Positions 47,767 to 58,559 of a DNA stretch of 64,000 bases are shown piece after piece; within the stretch, counting starts at the first letter, position 1, and the number at the start of each line of letters is the position of its first letter. The position numbers were made by a program, and so were the translations under genes. Source of the DNA: Limonium bicolor. Lineage: Eukaryota > Streptophyta > Magnoliopsida > Caryophyllales > Plumbaginaceae. The DNA lies in the NCBI GenBank assembly GCA_023374045.1, contig CM041776.1, forward strand, positions 138,449,296 through 138,513,295, written 5' to 3'. Below the pieces are notes generated by a model that saw only the letters and a program-made list of their open reading frames with translations, ran no database searches and was not told where the DNA came from.

Positions 47767-48336
47767 TGTAACAGCCCAGTCTTAACCCACATGTGAGATA
47801 TTGTCCGCTTTGGGCCGCAGCCCGCACGGTTTTGTTTCTGAGGGTGATGTACTCACACCACTCAAAAGGCCTCTCCCAGAGTGGCCCAGCGGAAGCGGGA
47901 GTCCAGCCCACAGGAGATATTGTTCCCATACTTGGGGTTTGTTCCGGGAGGATATACACACCTCTCCGGAGGCCTCTCACAAGGGGAGAGTATCCCCACA
48001 CCTATAGGTGTGGTTCGTCGTGCGCTCTCCCGGTCGATGTGGGAGGTGACCCCTACTCTGGGTATCACCTCTACTACCCCCCTTGGGAGCCCAGCGTCCT
48101 CGCTGGCACACACCGACCTGGGCCTGGCTCTGATACCATATGTAACAGCCCAGTCTTAACCCACATGTGAGATATTGTCCGCTTTGGGCTGCAGCCCGCA
48201 CGGTTTTGTTTCTGAGGGTGATGTACTCACACCACTCAAAAGGCCTCTCACAAGGGGAGAGTATCCCCACACCTATAAGGTGTGGTTCGTGCGCTCTCCC
48301 GGTCGATGTGGGAGGTGACCCCTACACTGGGTATCA
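47767..48336 (-). mobile_element. TRIM-like short LTR element, two LTR copies
   Basis: Two direct copies (from 47767 and from 48141) start TGTAACAGCCCAGTC and end near GGGTATCA. Between them a short interior ends in an initiator-Met primer site, GCTCTGATACCA (48127-48138), in minus orientation. This is the layout of a terminal-repeat retrotransposon in miniature. The first copy carries an internal partial duplication, so it is longer. No coding, and no 5S promoter boxes of the Cassandra type. No clean target duplication was found. Confidence 0.6.
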
Positions 48337-48340
48337 CACT

Positions 48341-48405
48341 CCTAATCTGGTTACCCCGATTTGTATGCCTATTTGATCACCTAATAAGATAAATGCACGA
48401 ATCGG
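48341..48405. repeat. module shared with the LARD1 LTR
   Basis: This ~65 bp module (CTGGTTACCCCGATTTGT through GATAAATGCACGAATCGG) also occurs in both LARD1 LTRs at 2281-2345 and about 12106-12156. Here it lies between the TRIM-like repeat and the primer site of the third LARD-type LTR. Confidence 0.75.
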
Positions 48406-48424
48406 CTTGTTTTCTCTTTCGGGT

Positions 48425-48451
48425 TCAGAGCGTAACTACGCTCTGATACCA
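48425..48451 (-). other. primer-binding site hairpin of the third LARD-type family
   Basis: GCTCTGATACCA at 48440-48451 is the initiator-Met primer site (minus strand). Its inner part pairs perfectly with 48425-48434, exactly as in LARD2, with the same stem TCAGAGCGTA. Confidence 0.85.
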
Positions 48452-48694
48452 ATTTCTGTAACGCCCCTATTTAACATATTTATAGCGGAAATAAAATACT
48501 AAAGGTGCACAGATCATCGGGTTCCAAACACCCGGTACCAAACCTCACCAAAACACAACTTAAAGATTACAAAAGTCACGGCCTGAACCACGAGAAATCT
48601 TAACAAAAATAAGAAGTAATAAAACATAAAAACTCTCCAAGCCTAATCCCATCCCAATCACTCTTTCTCTTCGTGGCCACCTGTAAGATAACAC

Positions 48695-48770
48695 GTACCT
48701 GCAAGATAAAACCAAGCAGCCCACCCCAAAGGGGCGGGTCAGTTCCCTGGAATGGAACTGGTACGAACCT
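48695..48770 (-). other. conserved double hairpin in the third LARD-type LTR
   Basis: On the minus strand: CAGTTCC-attcca-GGGAACTG, then GCCCC-ttt-GGGG, then GGTTTTATCTTGCAGGTAC. Same order and position as in LARD1 and LARD2 with a different first stem. Confidence 0.6.
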
Positions 48771-49095
48771 CCAAAAACAACTTAAAATACAATTCTTAAA
48801 TAAATAATAACTTGAAAACAACACTTAAAACACTCAGAGAAATAAAGCATTTCACAATCACCAAATCAAGATACCAAGATAAGAATAAAGTTTAATAACT
48901 GAAAAACAAAGTTAGTGGAACAAAATCACATCATGTGTTAGTGAACATCCATTTCCTTAGTTAACCCAATTCCCGTTAGGAGTAGAAAGACTCAGATAGT
49001 CACAAAGGACTAGGAATGATAATATAGATCCAAGAATCAACAACTCAAGAGTGGAATAATTTAACTGGGAGAGATGGCCCCCACCGCCAATCACG

Positions 49096-49262
49096 TCCAC
49101 TAAGGACAGGGGATATACAGCCCCTCACTGTTCATCACGTCCACTAAGGACAGGGGATATACAGCCCTCACTATTCATCACGTCCACTAAGGACAGGGGA
49201 TATACAGCCCCTCACTGTCAAATATCAATGCCCCTATGGGCGAGGGATATACAACCCCTCTA
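49096..49262. repeat. ~50 bp tandem repeat in the third LARD-type LTR
   Basis: About three and a half units of ATCACGTCCACTAAGGACAG followed by GGGATATACAGCCCCTCACTG. The last unit is diverged. Confidence 0.85.
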
Positions 49263-52200
49263 CTGTTACCATTAAAGACGCGCGCACGTCGAAAGAAAGA
49301 TTTCCAAGATTGACCTTTTCCAAAAATCCCGCTAGATCACCAACTACCCAGAGCAATACCAAAACACTCAGTCCTACAGAGTGCAAAAGCGTAAACCCTA
49401 AGCAGCCAATGTCTAACGGGCAACCAAGTAGAAGAAACCAATACCCAAGTGAGTTCCACATCCAAGGCTCAGTTAGTCACACAAGCTGAGTTAGTCACAC
49501 AACCATTTTTTTCTTAGAAATTCCTCTTAAAGTCAGTTAGCGTTTTCCAAAACATTCCACAAGTCAACCATTAAAAATATCGGAGTACGAGAAATCGTAC
49601 AAAACATTCCATAAAGTCCAAAACACATCAAGCTGAGTACGAGAAATCGTACCTGGTACGTGAAGCACAATAACTAACTCGTAAAAGTGTTTCCCCAACA
49701 GTAACCTATAATTACGGTGTTCCAAATGTCGATTAGTTAAGAGACTTATAAACTTGACAACCTTCTTCACTTACTGATTAATAGTTCTAGGTTTTCCATT
49801 ATTCCTTTACAAAGGTTTGGGCCTGACTAGTTAACTTAAATCCTTTGTTAGGCCCACCTCGTTTAGTTTGGAATGATTTAGGATTTATTCCTGAGAGTGG
49901 CCCAAACTCTCTTTGGGCTGTTAAAGTGGGCTTTTGGAGTTCAGAGACTTGGGCTTAATGGGTTAGCCCAAGACCGGGTTAAGTTATGTTGTGTAATTAA
50001 AACTCGTAAATTAATAGTGATTATTTAATCACTCACTGAGTAAAACTTAGGGTTTAATATATAGATATAACCTACTTATTATAACTATCACCGGGATTAT
50101 TATTTCCTTCAACCATATTAATGTGTTTATATACATGTATATTTATATATATATATCTTTAGGTATTAAATTTATCCATAGCATCTTTAAGAAATTTTAC
50201 TGTATTTGTTACTGTTCAATAACTTCTAGGCTTAACACAATTGACTTAAAGTTTATAACATAATGTGTTTCCTTGATTTATTTAATAAATATAAGTATAC
50301 CCGTATTAGAAATTTCTAAGACATTTCCCTATGTAATTCACCATATTTAAACTATCTCATTAATACAACCTTAAGCTGACTCTAAGTATATTTCATAAAG
50401 TATTCCTTTTACCATATCTTAAGGTTCTAGCTCTTATAAAGTTTAGTTATTATAAGTGGTACTTTAATTAGTTTCCTGATTACCTTAAGTTACTTCTTAA
50501 TTCCCTTTTTTAAATGCGTATAAATAATATTTACATACATTTATTCCTTAGTTTATTTAAAATATTACCCCCATATAATATAGTAAATAAAATGTAGGAT
50601 AATTAAATTCCTTAATTTATATAAGTTCCTACTTAAATAAGTAAATATACATATATGTAAATAATTTCATTCCTCTTAAAAGCTAATACAAAAACATTTA
50701 TAAACTCACTGTTATAAAATTTTAATTTAGCTCCCTTTATTTTCCCCAGCTTAAAAGTTAATTAACAAACCTTACTTTAATTTTTGATTACATTAAAAAC
50801 CTTATATTATAGGTTATTCTTATGAAAAACTCATAAACACAATTTTTTTAACCCTTTACCATTGCCCAAAAATTCCCAAATTTAATATACAGTAACTACA
50901 ACATTTTAGACATATTATAAAATTTTTATTTCATAAAAATATCTTTTTAATTTAGCCAAATAATTCCAGAAACCCCGTAACTTGTAAAAATCATAACTTA
51001 TGTTTAAAAACTCCAAAACCATAATAATTTACATCAAAATAAACTACATAAAATAAGGAATCTATGGTTAAAATTTCAAGTCAAAATACATTCGGGAAGA
51101 TATTTAAATTAACCCAACAAGTTAAGACTATTTACTGGAATTTATTAAAACTCTTATAAACTAATTCTGGTATGTTTTAATCTCAGCCGTCCAATCTCTT
51201 AAACCGAGATCGGGCGGCTCCTGTACGACGAGTTCATCAGCAAGCTCATTAAACAGATCGAGTACTAAAAATCGCCTATAACTCCAAATCTACAGAACGA
51301 AATTGAGTGATTTTTGTTTCTATGGATTCGTAATCAAATTTCGGTTCTATTGGTACCGTTTTCCCCAATTTTAATGCAGCGTTCATCAAGATTCGAATCT
51401 GATTCGAGAGTTAGGGTTCTTATTAGCTTCTGGGTTCAATTCGAAAACAAATCCGACGAATTCCCTTAATATGGCACGTAATTGATTCAATTAAAACATG
51501 GGTTAGGTCGAAAACAACACTACGAACAACATTATCGGAGCAATTTGATCGGAAACTCACTGGAATTGCTCGAATCGAAGCGATTTCAAGATCGGGTTCT
51601 GGAAAACTGTTCGAGCTTGACCGTTTGGGTAGCCTACTTTGCGACTCTATAACTTGGGGTACAGATCGAGTTAGACTGTGTTCTTTGGCTCAATCGAAAT
51701 ATGGGACATAGATCTACACAATGATAACAATAACTCAATCTAATTTGCATTATACAGAAAGAAAATTGACCCGAAAGTTACGAGCTTACCTGTCGTTTTT
51801 CTACTATCGATTTATGTGCTGAAAAATCAGAGACTTTGGGCGACTATATCTTCCAAACGGTTACGAATCAGGCTTGGGAATAAACATGAAAGTTGTAGCT
51901 GGATTAGAGATCTACACAACGAGCTATAGAAATCGAAATTTGGTTGAAAGACGAGGAAGTTATGGCAAGTCGAACTTTACCTGAAATCGAATGAAAACTG
52001 GAATCTGGGTTACGAACTCGAAAGCTGGCAACTTTGGATCAACTTTCCCGTCGATGTAGAATGATTTAGGGCTTTTATGAGTTATGGTTGTAAAGAGGGA
52101 ATTAAGGAGAAAAGAATAGAGAAGACGACACTGGGAAATTCGAAGTAACGAGTGAGATATAGCCGTCACAAGTTAGGTCAGAATCGGATGATTGTTGGAG

Positions 52201-52738
52201 AAAAACAAGGAGATAGAATTAACTAAGTGTTGGGGCGCACGAGAGGCTGACACGTGGCAGTTATAAATTTTGGCTCTAAACTTCAAACTAGCATAACTTT
52301 GGCTAGGACGATCCGTTTTTGACGTTCTTTTTATCGATCTTTATGGTTTTCCATAACCTATTTATTGGTATAGGTTTCATGGGCTAGTTTGACCATTCTC
52401 AAAAAGTCAACTCTAGCAAGGCTTAATAAGCTTTAAGGTTTCTAGAATTTTATATTGACTTTTATGTTTCAAAACCATGTTCCAACACTTCCTAAAATCT
52501 TTATAATATATTTGGAGTGCTTAATAATTTTCCCAAGATTTATTGACTTATAAATCTTATTATTAAATTCATAATACTATATAATAATGTATAATAATTA
52601 GGGTTAAAATAGGAGAAAACCCCTAAATAAATTTCATAATTCCATATAATAATTTAATATTCATAATTCCATATAATAATTTAATTTTTAATAAAAGAAA
52701 TCCCCTAAATTAATTTAAATTAATTTAGGGGTATTTCA

Positions 52739-53489
52739 CTATATCTATGTGGTTAACTTTATGCTGAATATAGATATAATAAATGTGGAATTAGTACCCT
52801 GAATGTTCTGAATCAAATAACAACCATTAGATTAGTAGATTTGTATATGGATGGTCCAGATTTCAATTTATATTAACTATTAAAAAAGAGTAGTTTAGTA
52901 CCATATTTCGTGGGATTTGTGGTATTAGTGTGAACAAAATACCAAGAGGCAAAAAAATACAGCCTTTCTTCACTTCTCTTCTCTGGCGACACCCACATTC
53001 TCGGCTCCACTCTCTCTGGCGACCTGCTGCTCTCCAACGACCGCACCGCTAATCTCCGGTGACCATACTGCTGCACTCCGACTTCACTTCTCTCACAGCG
53101 CCACACCTCCATTGTCGAAAACCCCAACTCGGTGAACAAGGTACTCGCTGCAACAGCCAAAAACTACTAATTTATAATAGCCAACCTGCGACGAAGTTCG
53201 TACAGTATTCAATTTTGGACGATAAATTTGTTTTGGGAAGTAGTTCGGCTTTTTTCATTATATTTTACTTACTCTAGTTGTTGGTGTATAATTGGTGGTC
53301 TTTTCTAGGAATTTCTAGACAATCTATTTCGTGGGGTATTTTAAGTGTAGCTAGCTGTTTTGGAAGAATACCATCCCATTCATTTAAAATTTTCTACACC
53401 TTATGTAGCAATAGTTACTCTCGAATACTGAACAAATATTCTTTGGCTTTGTTATAACAAACAACACACATTTACATAATACGAGCAAT
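52739..53489. other. unassigned stretch between LTR and MULE
   Basis: I see nothing definite. A CT-rich segment (52960-53120) is flanked by AT-rich DNA. The frames crossing it (52873-53160 minus, 53059-53277 plus) lie on opposite strands, have no recognised domain and no support as genes. Confidence 0.5.
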
Positions 53490-53498
53490 CAGGTTAAC

Positions 53499-54928
53499 GG
53501 AATGAAGACCCTGGCACTTGCGCCAGGTGTAGTATGGAGATAAGCCACTTGTCAAGCTATGGTTGGTGGAATTAATGAGAAAAAATAAATAAAGGAAAAA
53601 AATAGAGAAACGCGTGTAACTACTCGGAAGTTTTGGGGCTGAAATATTAGGAGAGAGAAATAATTATTTTCTTTCAAAATGATATAACTCACAAAATATA
53701 AGTGCAAAAATAAAAAAACTTATACCATTGTTCATCATTTTTCGTGCTGTTCAAAACAAGATGCATCATGGATATGTTTTGGTAAACTTAAAATTTTATG
53801 TTTTTAGAATGAGTATATATTAATTATTTTTAAAGTGAATCTTACTCATTAGCAAAATGAATTTTCTTTAATAATAAAAACGAATCATAATCATTAGCAA
53901 AATGAATCTTACCCCAAACACCCTAAAAACCACTGTAGGAATGCTAAAAACGTCAAAAGCATTTTTAGGATTTGTAGTACAAGGTTAAGGTTCACTTCTA
54001 AAAAACTCAAAGGATTCACTTTGTTTTATATGAATGTTCGCTTTTCTTAAACATAAGATTCACTTTTTTCAATGAATGATTCACTTTCAATAAATGAAAA
54101 TTTCATACTGTTCTCGTATAGGTTTGTGGTAGGATTAACTTTTACTAGTATAAACAAAATATTCATTTTTTTTAAACCTTTGATTCACCTTTAAAACCCC
54201 TTTAATTCACTTTTCTTAAACCTCTGATTCATTTTTCTTAAACCTCTTATTCACTTTAGTTAAAACAATCTCTATTTACGAGAATCACTTTTCTAAAACC
54301 TTTGATTCACTTTTCTTAAACGCGTGATTAACTTTATAAAACCTCTGATTCACATTTCTTAAACCTCTTAATCACTTTAGTTAACACAATTTATGCTTAC
54401 GAGATTCACTCTTATTACTCTGATTCACTTTGTAACATCGTGTGATTCACTTTTTAACAACCTTTGATTCATTTTTCTAAAACATTTGATTCACACTAGT
54501 CAAACAATTAGAATCACTTTAGTTAACACAATCTCTGTTTATGAGATTCACTTTTTTTAAACATCTGATTTTCTTTTAAGCAACTCTCTGATTCATTTTT
54601 TAACAACCTCTGATTCACTTTTTAACAACCTTTGATTCACTTTTCGTAAACTTAAGATTCACAATGAATCTTAAAAACATATGTACATACAAAAAATAAA
54701 ATTTTTTAAATTTATCAAAACATACTCATGTCGGGTCTTATTTTGAAGAGCTCGAATTATGATGAACAATGGTATAAAATTTATATTATTTGGACCTATA
54801 TATAATAAAATATAACATTTTAAAGTTTTACCAAAGAATAAAACACAAAAGGACAAAATAGTTGACAAAAGACCAAATTGGCCATCACCATACTGTAGCA
54901 TGGCGCAATTGCCATGTTCGAATTCGCG
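53499..54928. mobile_element. Mutator-like (MULE) non-autonomous element with long inverted repeats
   Basis: The ends are long, diverged inverted repeats. About 53499-53800 reads in reverse complement like 54690-54928, for example GATGAACAATGGTATAA at 54758-54774 and its inverse near 53722-53738, and TGGCGCAATTGCCA versus TGGCACTTGCGCCA at the tips. It is flanked by a 9 bp direct repeat matching at 8 positions, CAGGTTAAC (53490-53498) and CAGGTTAAA (54929-54937). Long inverted repeats with 9 bp duplications are typical of Mutator-like elements. The interior is a tandem array and encodes no transposase. Confidence 0.65.
54000..54665. repeat. degenerate ~22 bp tandem array inside the MULE
   Basis: About 25 units resembling GATTCACTTTTCTTAAACCTCT. 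A longer variant with TTAGTTAACACAATCTCTGTTTATGAGATTCAC recurs at about 54252, 54372 and 54511, showing a higher-order period of roughly 120-140 bp. Confidence 0.8.
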
Positions 54929-54964
54929 CAGGTTAAATTGTGCAAAAACAATTAGCATTGTTAT

Positions 54965-55911
54965 GTATGAATGTGTGGTACAACTCTATGCATGAGGCTA
55001 GTACTTATTTAACCTCAAAACTGGTACATATATCTATCTATGACTGGTACTTCTTTCTATATATGTTTGGTGCTTGTTTAACTATGTTTCTGGTACATCT
55101 GTCGATAATTGTATGGTATTTTCTAATGCGTGAGGCTGTTACTTGTTGTAATAAGATGATTGCTTTGAAAACTATAATACTGATGTTCCATGTAATATAT
55201 ATTGTTTGTCTGTTGTGGTGTTTTTTTCCATTGCTTGAAGATGTATTCTTTTATTCATATTCTTGTTATTGCATTGAAACATCTATTGTTTCTGAATGGT
55301 GGGGTTGCATTAAAATGTAAAAAACTTTTGCGTTCTGGTCATTTATGTCGATGTTGACATTTTTTTATAGTATGACTGGGTGTACAACTCTATGCACAAG
55401 GCTAGTACTTATTTTACCTCAAAGCTGGTACATATATCTATCTATGACCGGTACTTCTTTCTGTATATGTTTGGTGCTTGTTTAGCTATATTTCTGGTAC
55501 ATCTGTCGATAATTGTATGGTATTTTCTAATGTGTGGGGCTGTTACTTGTTGTAATAAGATGATTGCTTTCAAAACTATAATATTGATGTTGCAGGTAAT
55601 ATATATTGTTTGTGTATTGTGGTGTTTTTTTCATTGCTTGTAAATGTATTATTTTATTCATATTCTTGTTATTGTATTGAAACATCTATTGTTTTTTAAT
55701 TGTGGTGTTGCATTACAATGCAAAAATGTTTTGCGTTATGATTATTTATGTCGGTGTTGACAGTATTTTATAGTATGAATGTGTGGTATAACTCTATGCA
55801 CGAGGCTCATACTTATTTAACCTAAAAGATGGTACATATATATATATATATATCCTACCTATGACTGATACTTCTTTTTGTATATGTTTGGTGCTTGTCT
55901 AACTATGGTTT
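54965..55911 (+). repeat. 404 bp tandem repeat, about 2.3 copies
   Basis: Units begin at about 54965, 55370 and 55773, giving a period of 403-405 bp. The third is cut at 55911. Each unit contains several short TGGTACTT-like motifs. The first two units keep a long, hydrophobic open frame, but it follows the repeat and has no recognised domain, so I do not call it a gene. A short TA run near 55836-55852 expands the third unit. Confidence 0.85.
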
Positions 55912-56224
55912 GCCCTTTACTTGGCTGTTTACAGGGTATGTTACTCTTTAAGTCCCTATGCCCTTTGAGCGTTGTTCAATCTACATTTCGTGTTGAACAC
56001 ACATGGTGTTTGTTGCTAAATTGACCATTCCTTCGGTTTCCCACAATTGCTATGAAAACTTCTTTCGTACACTAGTCTTGAAAATTTATCCACATACTCA
56101 AGCTTCAATTTATCACATAAACAAGCTAAGATGTTCTATTTATTCATTACATGTTTAATGGGACGCCTTTAGAAAATTTCCAGGTATTCGGGTCCCTTTC
56201 TACATACAATTATTGTATTTCAAT

Positions 56225-56312
56225 AGGTGAGAGCCTTTTCCGGAGGGTCCGCATTTGCACTACTCTAGAGCCTCACAATAATGAGAGGTTTCCCCACTCT
56301 CTTGAAACATCC
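56225..56312 (+). repeat. TRIM-LTR-like fragment
   Basis: The stretch with GGTGAGAGCCTTTTCCGGAGG and GCCTCACAATAATGAGAGGTTTCCCCAC resembles the TRIM-like LTR at 48238-48285 and a piece of the LARD2 interior near 26165-26265. Weak and short. Confidence 0.4.
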
Positions 56313-56316
56313 CAAA

Positions 56317-57800
56317 TATTAATTATCCTAATTAATAATAAATTAATTAAATGAAGGTGATTAATAAAAGGTTAAATATCCTTAAGTATGTAAAAAGGAA
56401 CAATAGAATATAAATGATCTTAAGGAGGTTAAAAAGTTTATTTAACCATAATTGTACATTTGTATAAACGCCCGTACGGGTTAAAAAGGGAATTTTTAAA
56501 CACCTTAAGGAAAGAAATTAAATAACAACCATGATATTATATAATGTACATGTATGTACAAGGATGTACATAAAATAAATAACAAGAACATTATTAAAAT
56601 TACATGTAAATAGTAATCATTAATTTGAGAAGACTTATTGTGAAAGTTGAAAATGGCCTGTTATAATTCATTATATATATATATATATATATATAAACAA
56701 ATTTCCTTATGATTAAAAGAGGCTATTTAAACTGTAATTGAGTATTTGTATAATATTCATAGGTTTAACAAAAAGGGTGTATTAAACCCTAAACCTATCT
56801 AAGTAATCCTAAAGTAAAATAGAAAAAATAATATAAGGATTAAATATGCTATATCTTATAGCATATTTAAAGATGACTCTCTTTATATGAAAGAGACAAT
56901 ATGTAATATTAATTTATAATATGCAATGAATATAGAACAAATAATGAAAGAAATGATATATAACTTGTAAGGTATTAAGTTACATCAAAATAAATAAATT
57001 AAATAAGCAAGTTATTTAAGCCACTACATTTTCTTAGCAAAATCCTAATATCTACTAAATCAGCAACTTAATATCAATTCACAAAACCACCGCCTCACTT
57101 TCCCTTTTCTCTCAACTCTGTCGACAAATACATGCCTTGCTGCCTCAATTCCTCTCTCTTCACTTCACCTGCTCATTTTCTTCACTCTCGACAGATTTCA
57201 AACCTAAACAATAAACTGAACGTACAGGTTCTACACCTTTGAAGGGAGAGCATACATACTCTGCAACCCCTCATCCTTTTCTTGCATCTGCACCTTGGAA
57301 GTAGTTTGGTTCTGGAACCAAAATCACAAACTTTGAGCACCTTACAGTAGATTGAAGAAAGTGCTGAAACTCGGTTTTTCACTCTCGGTAATTTTCTAAC
57401 CCAGCCATTGAAACAAACATGCTCTGTACGCTCTTCATTCTCTACCTGCGTTTGTACCTCTCTTCATTTCTCCTTGTTCCAACGCCTCTGCAGCAAGAAC
57501 CTCTAGAACTGCTGCAACCCGTACTCCAGATTTTACAGAACTGGAAAGTAGTCCCTTTCCTGAACGGTAATATCTTCTTTACTGACCAGTATAACAATGG
57601 AAACTTGAGCCTCCTTTACTCTACATATTATGCGACTGTTCACTTATGCCTGCTCCTCGTTTAGTCTCTTCTCGTGCGGTGATTCCCAGCGTGATTAATT
57701 CACGGGAACAGCAGCAACTGGCACATAAGTTTGAGGGGGACTGGAACAACCCCTTCCAGAACCGGTAATATGCTCAATTTATCCTCTCCTCTCTGCTGAT
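56317..57800 (+). repeat. possible degraded LARD-type LTR start
   Basis: TTGAAACATCCCAAATATTAATTATCC at 56316 recalls the LARD LTR start. It is followed, as in LARD1, by AT-rich DNA with AAACGCCCG motifs and then a CT-rich tract about 750 bp later (57090-57190). A (TA)n run lies at 56671-56694. No end, primer site or duplication was found, so the call is tentative. The frame at 57419-57664 has no recognised domain. Confidence 0.3.
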
Positions 57801-58223
57801 TCTCTTCACGGTAAATTTACAACCCAAACTCACTAGCTCTATGCCTTTGTATGTCTCAGATCTTCACAATATTCTTCTATTCTTGGACATAAACATCGGG
57901 TGCTGATTTTATCCTTCTCCACGACAGAAAGGTTAGAAGGTATATAACCTTCAAATCTAAAATTGAAATTGTTGTTGTACGCATTAAACGCCCAGACAGG
58001 TTGTAACTATGTGTTTTTCTTTCATGTACTCTTAATTTTTGGTTTTGAAAATGGGGAGGTTATGGTTGAACAGAAGTAAATTAACGTGAATAAACTATAA
58101 TCTCTAAAAAGAAATAATTAGTAAAAGCAAATCCTAATTCCAACAAGTAATCTCAGGGGTTATCGGTTGACTTGGGAATTTTAGTGCGTAATTACTAAAT
58201 TGTGGATCTGATTATATTATCAG
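57801..58223. other. unassigned AT-rich stretch
   Basis: I see no gene, repeat or known motif here. Confidence 0.5.
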
Positions 58224-58268
58224 GTAAACTACTACTAATCTGGTATTTATGGCTATTTTTGAAGGAAT
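58224..58268. repeat. partial ~61 bp tandem-repeat unit left of the copia element
   Basis: AAACTACTACTAATCTGGTATTTATGG and TTTTGAAGGAAT match the units at 63566-63700. The copia element is inserted within this tandem repeat. Confidence 0.8.
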
Positions 58269-58553
58269 TATTGGATTTGGATTGCAAAGCGTGTATGAGA
58301 TTGAAAACTCTTGTCTTTATTGAATTGTTGTAAGTATCGTTTACAATGTAAATGACCGATATATATATACACTGCTAGAGATAACAGTTTCCTATCTATT
58401 AGCAACAATATCTACAGAGAATCTGAGATTTACCTAACAGAATATAAACAACCTCATACAAAATAACATAAACCAATCTAATGATAAAAACCGCCTATAT
58501 ACCAAATAATAAACATGAGGCACGTGAGACATGACTCACTATAATCCCCAATA
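58269..58553 (-). repeat. copia 3' LTR
   Basis: Nearly identical to 63283-63565. The purine tract (GAGGGGGG on the minus strand, 58554-58562) abuts its right edge. Confidence 0.92.
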
Positions 58554-58559
58554 CCCCCC

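Larger units (their letters stand above)
48457..52738 (-). repeat. 4.3 kb LTR of a third LARD-type family (5' LTR remnant)
   Basis: On the minus strand it starts TGAAATACCCC (52738) and ends GGGGCGTTACA (48457), followed by the primer site. Only a short piece of interior remains to the left. It contains a double hairpin (48695-48770), a 50 bp tandem repeat (49096-49262), very AT-rich DNA (50000-51150) and no reading frame of note. Sequence is unlike LARD1 and LARD2 apart from the shared signatures. Confidence 0.75.

Noticed and set aside
47767..48336. Cassandra-type TRIM with a 5S rRNA promoter
   Set aside because: The 5S internal promoter boxes are not present in the LTR.
49096..49262. Regularly spaced repeats resembling a CRISPR array
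   Set aside because: Units are contiguous tandem copies with no unique spacers, inside a plant LTR.
52873..53277. Possible host gene exon in CT-rich DNA
   Set aside because: Frames lie on both strands over the same bases, no domain is recognisable, and no start context, splice pattern or homologous family could be supported.
54940..55643. Membrane-protein-like frames of 126 and 87 codons
   Set aside because: They are the same frame read in successive 404 bp tandem units; hydrophobicity comes from AT/T-rich sequence.
57419..57664. 81-codon frame with a leucine-rich start that could be a signal peptide
   Set aside because: No family is recognised and it lies in a region that may be a decayed LTR; too little to call a gene.
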